Assembly: GCA_027066595.1 (NCBI GenBank)
Contig: JAMONG010000268.1
Span: 1-5,755 of the forward strand
DNA: 5,755 nt
Direction of reading: 5' to 3'
From: Sulfurovum sp.
GTDB lineage: Bacteria; Campylobacterota; Campylobacteria; Campylobacterales; Sulfurovaceae
Positions 1 to 5,576 of this stretch are shown here, one piece after another. Within the stretch, counting starts at the first letter, position 1; every line of letters starts with the position of its first letter. Both the position numbers and the translations under genes were made by a program. Below the pieces are notes generated by a model. That model searched no databases and had not been told where the DNA came from. It worked only from the letters and a program-made list of their open reading frames with translations.

Positions 1-966
1 GCTAAAAAAGTAACTGCACTAGACAGTCTTAATGGTAAACAAATCTGGATAGTAGACAAAGAAAAAACAGATGGGGACACAGCTGTATGTAACCTCGCAT
101 CTGTAAACCTCTCTAAAGTAAACACCACAGAAGACTTAGCACGTGTTGTCCCCATAGCCACTCGTATGCTTGACAACGTGATAGACTTAAACTTCTACCC
201 ACTAGCAAAAGTAAAAAAGACAAATGAGAAGTCACGTTCCATAGGGCTTGGTGTCATGGGTGAAGCACAGATGCTTGCAGAACAAAGCATAGAGTGGGGA
301 AGTCATGAGCACTTTACTAAGATAGATGAAGTGATGGAATCATTCTCTTACTACATCATCAAAGAGTCTTCTAACTTGGCACTTGAAAAAGGTGCATACC
401 CAACATTTGAGGGGTCTGACTGGTCAAAGGGTATTTTCCCTATCGACAAGGCAAATGACAATGCGTGTAAACTGGTTGACCGTGGTGGATTGTTCGGTTA
501 CAGCCATGACTGGCAAGCACTAAGAGAAAAAGTAAAAACAGATGGTATGCGTAATGGTTACTTGATGGCTATTGCCCCTACATCGTCTATATCTATCTTG
601 ACAGGAACAACACAAGCCATAGAGCCTGTGTATAAACGTAAATGGTTTGAAGAGAACCTTTCTGGACTCATCCCTGTTGTTGCTCCTAAACTAAGTGCAG
701 ATACATGGCAGTACTATACACCAGCGTATGACCTTGACCAGAATGTACTCATAAAAGCAGGGGCTATTCGTCAGAAGTGGTTAGACCAAGGACAGTCACT
801 TAACATCTTCATCACGCTTGACAAAGCATCGGGTAAATACTTGAATGAAATTTATATGAATGCTTGGAAGTTTGGATTGAAATCAACTTATTATCTAAGA
901 AGTCAGTCGCCTGAGTCTTCAAATGATGTTGAGGATAGAAGTCAAGAATGTGTTGGTTGTCAGTAA
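1..966 (+). CDS. nrdA: Ribonucleoside-diphosphate reductase, class I large (alpha) subunit, C-terminal part
   Basis: Class I ribonucleotide reductase alpha subunit, which reduces ribonucleoside diphosphates to deoxy forms with the radical-bearing beta subunit NrdB. The frame is open from base 1 to TAA at 964-966, giving 321 residues; the N-terminal half, with the ATP cone and the thiyl-radical cysteine (E. coli C439), lies outside the window. Visible landmarks, in window residues: the VCNLASVNL stretch at 29-37, whose C30 corresponds to E. coli C462 of the active-site redox pair; the APTSSIS...GTTQAIEPVY barrel segment; the tandem tyrosines Y297-Y298 (E. coli Y730/Y731) of the radical-transfer path; and a C-terminal C317-x-x-C320 pair for reduction by thioredoxin or glutaredoxin. 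The tail is CVGCQ, with closer cysteines than E. coli's CESGAC. The last 126 bases are more AT-rich (about 33% GC against about 41% in the first 360 bases) and use AAT, TAT and AGA where upstream codons favour AAC, TAC and CGT. No function-destroying change is seen. Confidence 0.95.
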   Translation, partial: AKKVTALDSLNGKQIWIVDKEKTDGDTAVCNLASVNLSKVNTTEDLARVVPIATRMLDNVIDLNFYPLAKVKKTNEKSRSIGLGVMGEAQMLAEQSIEWGSHEHFTKIDEVMESFSYYIIKESSNLALEKGAYPTFEGSDWSKGIFPIDKANDNACKLVDRGGLFGYSHDWQALREKVKTDGMRNGYLMAIAPTSSISILTGTTQAIEPVYKRKWFEENLSGLIPVVAPKLSADTWQYYTPAYDLDQNVLIKAGAIRQKWLDQGQSLNIFITLDKASGKYLNEIYMNAWKFGLKSTYYLRSQSPESSNDVEDRSQECVGCQ

Positions 967-967
967 A

Positions 968-1156
968 ATGATTAAATTAAATTTAACAAGTACTGATGGT
1001 GCAAAAGTAATGATTTTTTTGAATAAGAAACAAGATATTACTTTGATTGAAAAAGACAAAGTAACGACTATAAGATATGGATACAATCAAGAAGTGATAG
1101 TTCTTAATAGTTTAGATGAAATTCAATATGAAATATTTAAACAAAATGAAGTTTAA
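968..1156 (+). CDS. Small FlbD-like protein of unknown function (62 aa)
   Basis: A 62-residue acidic/basic soluble protein with no signal peptide or membrane segment. I do not recognise it firmly. Its pattern (IKL...DGAKV...LN, then ITLIE, then VTTI, then EVIVLNSLDEI near the end) resembles the spacing of conserved positions in FlbD-family proteins, small flagellum-associated proteins of about 60-70 residues, so FlbD-like is an inference from pattern only. The frame is open further upstream, to an ATG at 923, but that start would lie inside nrdA. I prefer ATG at 968, which follows the nrdA stop by one base and begins the recognisable MIKL strand. No clear Shine-Dalgarno precedes it, so translation would depend on coupling to nrdA. 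It is about 22% GC, far below nrdA, which suggests separate origin or relaxed selection. It could also be a non-functional passenger ORF. Confidence 0.55.
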   Translation: MIKLNLTSTDGAKVMIFLNKKQDITLIEKDKVTTIRYGYNQEVIVLNSLDEIQYEIFKQNEV

Positions 1157-1190
1157 TCTCATGCTAACAATTTTTGTGAGAATACATATC

Positions 1191-1323
1191 TCAATATTTT
1201 ATTAATTCTAAACTTTTATCTCCTTCTCTTTTGTTCCTTTTATTTTTTGTCGATGCAACAAAAAATGAAACGAACCCAAAACAAAAAAATGCATACGCTA
1301 TCGCTGGTGAATAGATTTTTCAT
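1191..1323 (-). pseudogene. Possible small single-pass membrane protein, start codon out of frame
   Basis: On the minus strand the frame is open for 42 codons from 1319 to the TGA at 1193-1191. It encodes a hydrophobic segment (AIAYAFFCFGFVSFFVA) followed by a basic cytoplasm-like tail (STKNKRNKREGD). This layout is typical of small inner-membrane accessory proteins. No ATG, GTG or TTG lies in frame: a TGA at 1322-1320 immediately precedes it. An ATG at 1323-1321 is one base out of frame, separated by a run of five A. Removing one A would give an ATG-started protein of 43 residues. It may therefore be a frameshifted remnant, a sequencing error in the homopolymer, or a chance open frame in AT-rich DNA. 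No Shine-Dalgarno is visible upstream of 1323. Confidence 0.25.
1233..1275. repeat. Imperfect AT-rich hairpin
   Basis: The arms pair as follows: 9 perfect base pairs (ATTTTTTGT at 1242-1250 with ACAAAAAAT at 1258-1266) around the 7-nt loop CGATGCA, then a T-G wobble, three A-T pairs, a C-C mismatch and four more pairs (GTTC at 1233-1236 with GAAC at 1272-1275). There is no T-tract directly after it on either strand, so it is not a standard intrinsic terminator, although its place between converging genes would suit one. It overlaps the possible minus-strand ORF, so the symmetry may be accidental. Confidence 0.35.
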
Positions 1324-1492
1324 AGTTTTTACTTTATAAGGCTAATGAATTGTTATAAAAAATTAAAAAAACGTTTAAAATCTTATTTATAATAGCTAGC
1401 AGATAAAATAACCCATTTTAAACCCTTTTTTAACCTCTGATATGGAAAAAATAATAAAAATGCTTATTTTAGCTTATAAAAATGGGTGTTTT

Positions 1493-1599
1493 GTAGGTGC
1501 GACCATGTCGCACGTCAAGTCTCAATTTGAACTTTGTGGAATTTTAGATTTTATTGGTAGCTTGAAGTTTCTCATGGTGTGTGACATGGTCACACCTAC
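1493..1599. repeat. REPIN-like pair of inverted GTAG-hairpin (REP) units
   Basis: Two short hairpin units lie in inverted orientation 107 bp end to end. The left unit (1493-1513) is GTAG, stem GTGCGAC, loop CAT, stem GTCGCAC. The right unit (1579-1599), read on the minus strand, is GTAG, stem GTGTGAC, loop CAT, stem GTCACAC. Each has a perfect 7-bp stem, and the one stem position that differs changes as a pair (C-G to T-A), so folding is conserved. A 5' GTAG tetranucleotide followed by a small palindrome, two copies facing each other and about 100 bp overall are hallmarks of REP/REPIN elements mobilised by RAYT (IS200-like TnpA_REP) transposases. No RAYT gene is in the window. Its position 42 bp past the gltA stop could let the hairpins stabilise or end the gltA transcript. 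Confidence 0.75.
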
Positions 1600-1640
1600 G
1601 GAAATCAATTTAATTTACGTTAGATGAAACATAAGGAAAT

Positions 1641-2933
1641 TTATTCTCCTGTGTATAATTGTCTTGGTCTTGCAATCTTAGACGCTTCATCTTTTTTAAA
1701 CTCTATCCATTGTGTTATCCAACCTACCGTTCTTCCTATGACAAAAATAGGAGTAAACATAGATTTTGGTATTTTAAGTGCCGTTAAGATGATGCCTGTG
1801 TAAAAGTCTATATTTGGGTAGAGGTTACGTGAAACAAAGTAGTCATCACTCAAAGCAATTTCTTCTATCTTTCTGGCTATTTTCATAAGTTCTGTGTCTA
1901 GTCCAAGTTCATCTCGTAATTCATCTTGTAACGCTTTGAGTATTTTGGCTCTTGGGTCGAAGTTTTTGTAGACACGATGTCCAAAGCCCATGAGTCTAAA
2001 GTCGTCGTTAGGGTCTTTTGCTTTTTCTATAAAGGCTTCTACTTTGTCTACTGAACCTATGTGCTCAAGCTGTGCGATGACAGACTCGTTTGCTCCACCA
2101 TGTGCTCGCCCCCAAAGTGCAGCGATACCTGAAGAGATGGCTACATATGGGTGTGCTCCTGTTGAGGCTACCCCTCGTACCACAGTGGTAGAGGCATTTT
2201 GTTCATGGTCAGCATGGAGGGTGAAGATGGTATCTAGTGCTCTTACTTCAACATCTTTAATATCTTCATGTCCATCACAACAAAGATGCATTTTGCCACC
2301 AGGATAGGCACGCATCATCGTAAGAAAGTTTTTGGTGAAGCCTAAATCTATGTCAGGTTCTATAAAAGGTATGCCTAGAGATTGTCTATAGGCAAAGGCA
2401 GCGATAGTAGGCATTTTTGAGATGATACGATGTGCCATCTCTAGGTAGTCATCTTCATTATGTATGTTGATATGTTCATCATAAAAAGAGGCTAGGGCTG
2501 TTACTGCAGCGGAGAGTGTAGCCATAGGGTGAGCATCATCAGGAAAGGCATCAAAAAGCTTTTGGAGCCCTCTGTGCAGGTACGCTCTGTGGCGTATTTC
2601 TAAGTCAAAGCTTATGAGTTCTTCTTTAGAGGGGAGCCGTTTATTGAGTAGTAAAAAACAGGTTTCCATGTAAGTATGGTGTTCTGCCAAATCTTCGATG
2701 GCAATACCACGATACCGTAACTCCCCTTTTTGACCATCGATAAAAGTAATGGTAGATTCGCATGCTGCAGTAGCCGTAAACCCTGGGTCATAAGTGAACA
2801 TGCCAGAGTCAGTAAAGAAAGTACGAATGTCTAAAACAGAAGGCCCTCGTGTACTCTCTAAGATGTTATATGTGTAGGTGTTACCTGTTTGGTTGTTAGT
2901 TAGAGTAAAAGTGTTTTTATTTGTTTCTTGCAT
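1641..2933 (-). CDS. gltA: Citrate synthase (type II, GltA)
   Basis: Citrate synthase condenses oxaloacetate and acetyl-CoA to citrate in the cytoplasm. At 430 residues it matches the Gram-negative hexameric type (E. coli 427). Numbered from the chosen start, the catalytic residues are H278 in ALWGRAHGGANE, H319 in MGFGHRVYKNFDPRA and D376 in YPNIDFYTG; the LHADHEQNAST segment lies at 239-249, and the chain ends in the usual RPRQLYTG. The frame begins two codons earlier (ATG at 2939), but that ATG directly abuts the Shine-Dalgarno AGGAG at 2944-2940. The ATG at 2933 has ideal 6-nt spacing, so I choose it. Between the MMRAYP segment and LHAD it has about 8 residues more than E. coli GltA as I recall it, around HLCCDGHED. 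The gene follows mqo after 64 bp and has its own promoter-like sequence, so it may be read both with mqo and alone. Confidence 0.96.
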   Translation of the reverse strand: MQETNKNTFTLTNNQTGNTYTYNILESTRGPSVLDIRTFFTDSGMFTYDPGFTATAACESTITFIDGQKGELRYRGIAIEDLAEHHTYMETCFLLLNKRLPSKEELISFDLEIRHRAYLHRGLQKLFDAFPDDAHPMATLSAAVTALASFYDEHINIHNEDDYLEMAHRIISKMPTIAAFAYRQSLGIPFIEPDIDLGFTKNFLTMMRAYPGGKMHLCCDGHEDIKDVEVRALDTIFTLHADHEQNASTTVVRGVASTGAHPYVAISSGIAALWGRAHGGANESVIAQLEHIGSVDKVEAFIEKAKDPNDDFRLMGFGHRVYKNFDPRAKILKALQDELRDELGLDTELMKIARKIEEIALSDDYFVSRNLYPNIDFYTGIILTALKIPKSMFTPIFVIGRTVGWITQWIEFKKDEASKIARPRQLYTGE

Positions 2934-2939
2934 AATCAT

Positions 2940-2944
2940 CTCCT
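2940..2944 (-). promoter_or_regulatory. gltA ribosome binding site, decides the start
   Basis: The minus strand reads AAAAGGAGATGATTATG. AGGAG is 6 nt before the ATG at 2933 and touches the ATG at 2939, which favours initiation at 2933. Confidence 0.75.
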
Positions 2945-2965
2945 TTTGGAAATAGTTTATGTTTT

Positions 2966-2997
2966 ACTATAGCTACCGTGTGTAGAATATCTGTGTA
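2966..2997 (-). promoter_or_regulatory. Putative gltA promoter with 19-bp upstream element
   Basis: On the minus strand a TATAGT -10-like box (2971-2966) lies 7 nt after the 19-mer TACACAGATATTCTACACA (2997-2979), which abuts the mqo stop codon. The same 19-mer with one substitution lies at identical spacing from TATAAT upstream of the glycosyltransferase gene (5530-5499). There is no good TTGACA -35, so the 19-mer may be an activator site replacing it. It contains a TACACA direct repeat 13 bp apart. The predicted start, about 7 nt past the box, would leave a leader of some 25 nt. Confidence 0.6.
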
Positions 2998-4362
2998 CTA
3001 CTCAGTTAAATCTTCAAAAAATTGTTCTACATAATAGTCTAGTCCAAGGTGTTTGACTATCTCAATCATATCTCTCTCGGCATTGCCTAAACAAGATGTC
3101 GCTCCTGGGCTAGGGGTCATGTTAAAGATGATGCCTTTTCCCGTGTTTATAGAGGCCTCACCCAGCATGAGTTTCTCTTTCTTTTTATCTAGGACTTGTG
3201 GGCGTACACCACCAAAGCCTTTGGCATAGTAAATGTTATCTACACTTAAGGAGGGCACAATTTTTCTCGCATCTTGTACAAAAAGCTTCTTGTTTATGAG
3301 AGGTACTTCAAAAAGAAAATTTTTAAAGACATAGTTACGTATGTCGGAGTCTCCCAGTAAATCCCAAAATATTTTGACTATATGAAAGTCAAAGTTTAGT
3401 GTTTTAAAGAAATCTAAGTAAGTCCCTGGTTTAAAGCGTTCTAGTTTAGGTAGCATGAGTGCGGTTGGCCCAAAACGTGTTTTGCCATCAGCCAAGATGT
3501 CTGGGTCACCATGTAAGGCAGCAAAGGGGAGTTTGTTGTTTTGTACCATGTAGACTTTACCGTTTAGAAAGTGATTCTCAGTCATGTAAAAACTACCCGC
3601 CATGGGTAAACACCCCATATGTTTACCATAGCCCATGCGGTGTGCTAGAAAAAGTGAATGTGCCCCTGCATTGACCACTATAAAGTCTGCGGTATACATC
3701 TCATTATTTTTGGTATGTACTTCAAAGGTTTTGTCCTCTTTTTGAAAGATGTCAACCACTTGTGTGTTGTAAAAAATATCGGTAGGGATGTCAGAGACTT
3801 TTTGTGCTTGTTCTGCTAAGGCTTCAGACATCGCACCATAGTCTATGGTAGTGTATTGGGTGTTTGTTCCCATGGCGATGATGGGTTCAGGGCGTACTTT
3901 GGTTTGTGATTTGTCTAGGTAGATTACTTTTGGTTCTAATGTTTTTAATTTTTCTGCGTCCCAGAGTTCAAGGTAGGGAAATAGTACTTTAAATTCATGG
4001 TAACGGTTTTTTATAAAGTGTACCTCTTTCTCTCCCACCCCTAATGCCATTTTTTGGTGTTTGAACATGATTTTATTTTCTAGTCCATACTGTAAACAAA
4101 ACTTCTCAACCATCTTTGCCGTACGCTTCGTAACTTTGGCTTTTTCTAGGGTATAGTTGGTTTCTATGTCACCGATGTGGATGGTTTGAGAGTTAGAAGT
4201 GCCTTTAGAGTTTAGTGTGGCTAAGGCTTCATATTTTTCTAGCAAACATAAAGAACTTACAGAGGTATATTTAGCAAGTTCATAAAAGAGAGCAGTACCT
4301 GAGATGCCTCCACCAATGATGAGTACCTCATAATGATTTTTGTGCATAGTTGTTTTTCCCAT
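2998..4362 (-). CDS. mqo: Malate:quinone oxidoreductase, Campylobacter-type
   Basis: FAD-dependent enzyme that oxidises malate to oxaloacetate and reduces the membrane quinone pool; it acts as a peripheral protein on the cytoplasmic side of the inner membrane. The N-terminus carries the dinucleotide-binding motif VLIIGGGISG (13-22) with the ribose-binding acid E42 at the end of strand two (CLLEK), then GTSNSQTIHIGDIETNY (54-70), a segment I recognise from the Campylobacter family. Near the C-terminus are GFGGVRPQ (382-389) and TPSPGATSCLGN (416-427). No signal peptide or transmembrane segment is seen. The 454 residues fit the roughly 450-residue Campylobacterota form, shorter than E. coli Mqo. 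ATG at 4362 is 2 bp past the glycosyltransferase stop but lacks a Shine-Dalgarno; ATG at 4347 (MHKNHYEV), preceded by GGGA, is a credible alternative. It supplies oxaloacetate to the downstream citrate synthase. A related FAD-dependent oxidoreductase remains possible. Confidence 0.9.
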   Translation of the reverse strand: MGKTTMHKNHYEVLIIGGGISGTALFYELAKYTSVSSLCLLEKYEALATLNSKGTSNSQTIHIGDIETNYTLEKAKVTKRTAKMVEKFCLQYGLENKIMFKHQKMALGVGEKEVHFIKNRYHEFKVLFPYLELWDAEKLKTLEPKVIYLDKSQTKVRPEPIIAMGTNTQYTTIDYGAMSEALAEQAQKVSDIPTDIFYNTQVVDIFQKEDKTFEVHTKNNEMYTADFIVVNAGAHSLFLAHRMGYGKHMGCLPMAGSFYMTENHFLNGKVYMVQNNKLPFAALHGDPDILADGKTRFGPTALMLPKLERFKPGTYLDFFKTLNFDFHIVKIFWDLLGDSDIRNYVFKNFLFEVPLINKKLFVQDARKIVPSLSVDNIYYAKGFGGVRPQVLDKKKEKLMLGEASINTGKGIIFNMTPSPGATSCLGNAERDMIEIVKHLGLDYYVEQFFEDLTE

Positions 4363-4364
4363 TT

Positions 4365-5477
4365 CTAGAGCGCTTTGAGCTGATCTGCGATAGTCTTAGC
4401 AATGTTTTCATAGTTTTTTACTTCAAGGAGTCTTGTTTGCCCTTTTTGCCCAATGGCTGCTATATCTTCTTTGCTAAGACTTAAAAGATAGTTGAGTTTC
4501 TCTGTAATGTTTTCAAGGGTAAATTCACTAAACCATGCATCTACCTCATCGGTAAAGATGGTTGAGGTATGTCCTGACTGTGTCATAAGACAAGGCACCC
4601 CTGAGGAGTAATAGTCAAAGACTTTCACAGGTGTCGACGAACTGTAGATGGGTAAATCTGGCAATAGAGCAATACCAATATCGGTTTTGGCAATAAGTGC
4701 AAGTAAGGCATCTTTGGTTTTAGCATTATAGATGCGGATTTTTTCTTTAATGGTAGGGTATTGTTCCACTAAAGTATTAGCAAACTCCACATCTCTTGTT
4801 GAAATATAGAGTTTCCAAGATTTGTTTTCAAGTGAAGAAAAGGCATCTAAAATAGTGGGGAAGTCTCGTAATTTGTCAAGTGTACCTACATAGACAAAAC
4901 GTGTTTCATCACTATCATGTTGTTGGTGGGTATGGAGTGCAGCAGGGTTTATGGCAGGAGCACAGATAATACTAGGAATAGTAACTTCAGGACGATATGC
5001 TTGCTGCATTTGTGTAGAGGTAGGTAAAAATGCATCACAACTGTTAATGATTTTTGTTTCTTTTTTGATTTGAATAGCACGTACACATCGTTTTAAAAAC
5101 TGGTTTTTTCCTTCTGCTTCGTTACATTTTATTTGTACTTTACGTTTAGGAAAAGAAAATCTATAAAGTGCTTTATAGTGGTATTTGTCTCTGTATTTTA
5201 AGACATGTTTCATCAGTTCTATGTTGTTACGTACCATGACAAAGTCATAGCTGTGTAAATTAATGTTGTTTTGCTTGAGCTCTTTAAGTAGCATATTTTT
5301 GTACCGTGTAGGGACAACATAGTGATGTTCCTCTTTACAGGTAAAGTCAGATTTAAAGTCTGTAAAGTAAAGTATGTCAACAGTCATACACTTTTTTAAG
5401 TAAATTTCAAAGAGTGGGGTGATGAAACTGTGGTCAACATATTCATCTTGGTCTGTGATATAGAGTAGTTTTTGCAT
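4365..5477 (-). CDS. GT-B glycosyltransferase, GT4-like (group 1)
   Basis: A 370-residue protein that probably transfers a sugar from a nucleotide-sugar donor; donor and acceptor cannot be told. The C-terminal half shows the GT-B donor-binding domain: RFVYVGTLDKLRDFPTIL (193-210), TDIGIALLPD (265-274) and STPVKVFDYYSSGVPCL (281-297), equivalent to the family's SPxKxxEYxAxGxPV signature. The usual second Glu of the EX7E motif is D288 and the first falls on S280, so the motif is atypical. The N-terminal half (1-160) is divergent and rich in Lys and His. There is no signal peptide or membrane helix, so it is likely cytoplasmic or membrane-peripheral. The start at 5477 has GAGG 8 nt upstream (5489-5486). 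It is the first gene of a minus-strand unit, 2 bp from mqo, and no other surface-polysaccharide gene is in view. Confidence 0.85.
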   Translation of the reverse strand: MQKLLYITDQDEYVDHSFITPLFEIYLKKCMTVDILYFTDFKSDFTCKEEHHYVVPTRYKNMLLKELKQNNINLHSYDFVMVRNNIELMKHVLKYRDKYHYKALYRFSFPKRKVQIKCNEAEGKNQFLKRCVRAIQIKKETKIINSCDAFLPTSTQMQQAYRPEVTIPSIICAPAINPAALHTHQQHDSDETRFVYVGTLDKLRDFPTILDAFSSLENKSWKLYISTRDVEFANTLVEQYPTIKEKIRIYNAKTKDALLALIAKTDIGIALLPDLPIYSSSTPVKVFDYYSSGVPCLMTQSGHTSTIFTDEVDAWFSEFTLENITEKLNYLLSLSKEDIAAIGQKGQTRLLEVKNYENIAKTIADQLKAL

Positions 5478-5498
5478 ATAAAGTACCTCGTATCTTTT

Positions 5499-5530
5499 AT
5501 TATATTACTTTTGTGTTGAATATCTGTGTA
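5499..5530 (-). promoter_or_regulatory. Putative glycosyltransferase-mqo promoter with shared 19-bp element
   Basis: On the minus strand TACACAGATATTCAACACA (5530-5512) is followed after 7 nt by a perfect TATAAT (5504-5499). It matches the gltA upstream element at 18 of 19 positions and with identical spacing. The predicted leader to ATG 5477 is about 15 nt and includes GAGG. The element lies between two divergent -10 boxes, so a bound factor could affect ppnP as well. Confidence 0.65.
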
Positions 5531-5548
5531 ATATTCTTTGGTTATAAT
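5518..5548 (+). promoter_or_regulatory. Putative ppnP promoter with GAATAT/ATATTC inverted repeat
   Basis: TATAAT at 5543-5548 preceded by TTTGG is a strong -10 box, about 29 nt before the ppnP ATG. No TTGACA lies at 17 nt; Campylobacterota promoters often lack one. A 6-bp inverted repeat, GAATAT (5518-5523) and ATATTC (5531-5536) around 7 nt, occupies the -35 region and overlaps the 19-bp element of the opposite promoter. The repeat could be an operator or simply AT-rich chance. Confidence 0.5.
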
Positions 5549-5576
5549 GCTTCAAAAATATTTTGAGGAATGTATA

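Larger units (their letters stand above)
1157..1640. other. AT-rich intergenic region between converging genes
   Basis: This 484-bp gap separates the plus-strand nrdA-small gene pair from the minus-strand gltA, so transcripts converge here. It has no confident gene, no tRNA-like cloverleaf and no classical GC-rich hairpin followed by a T-run. It does contain an open minus-strand frame encoding a possible small membrane protein (1191-1319), an imperfect AT-rich hairpin (1233-1275), a 9-bp inverted repeat (ACCCATTTT at 1411-1419, AAAATGGGT at 1479-1487) and a REPIN-like repeat pair (1493-1599). The stretch between 1340 and 1440 is very AT-rich with scattered TATAAT-like strings, none tied to a gene. 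Confidence 0.8.

Noticed and set aside
923..967. Upstream start for the small gene after nrdA
   Set aside because: Starting at 923 would add 15 residues encoded by the nrdA tail in another frame; the conserved-looking strand begins at the ATG at 968.
1157..1181. TCTCA...TGAGA stem after the small gene as a terminator
   Set aside because: It has only five base pairs, a 15-nt loop and no following T-run.
1265..1339. 24-codon plus-strand ORF (MKRTQNKKMHTL...)
   Set aside because: Its length is within chance expectation for this AT content, it has no ribosome binding site, and it overlaps the hairpin and a better-looking minus-strand frame.
1405..1491. Imperfect inverted repeat (ACCCATTTT and AAAATGGGT cores, 59 nt apart)
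   Set aside because: The core is only 9 bp in a very AT-rich stretch, with no target duplication or associated gene, so I do not call it an element.
1442..1627. 61-codon plus-strand open frame
   Set aside because: It runs straight through both arms of the REPIN-like repeat, has no Shine-Dalgarno, and its product shows no recognisable pattern, so the repeat explains the sequence.
1990..2307. 105-codon plus-strand open frame
   Set aside because: It lies antisense within gltA, whose protein is clearly conserved, and the Ser/Cys/Pro-rich product is typical of a shadow frame.
3459..3674. 71-codon plus-strand open frame
   Set aside because: It is antisense within mqo, and its product looks like an opposite-strand artefact.
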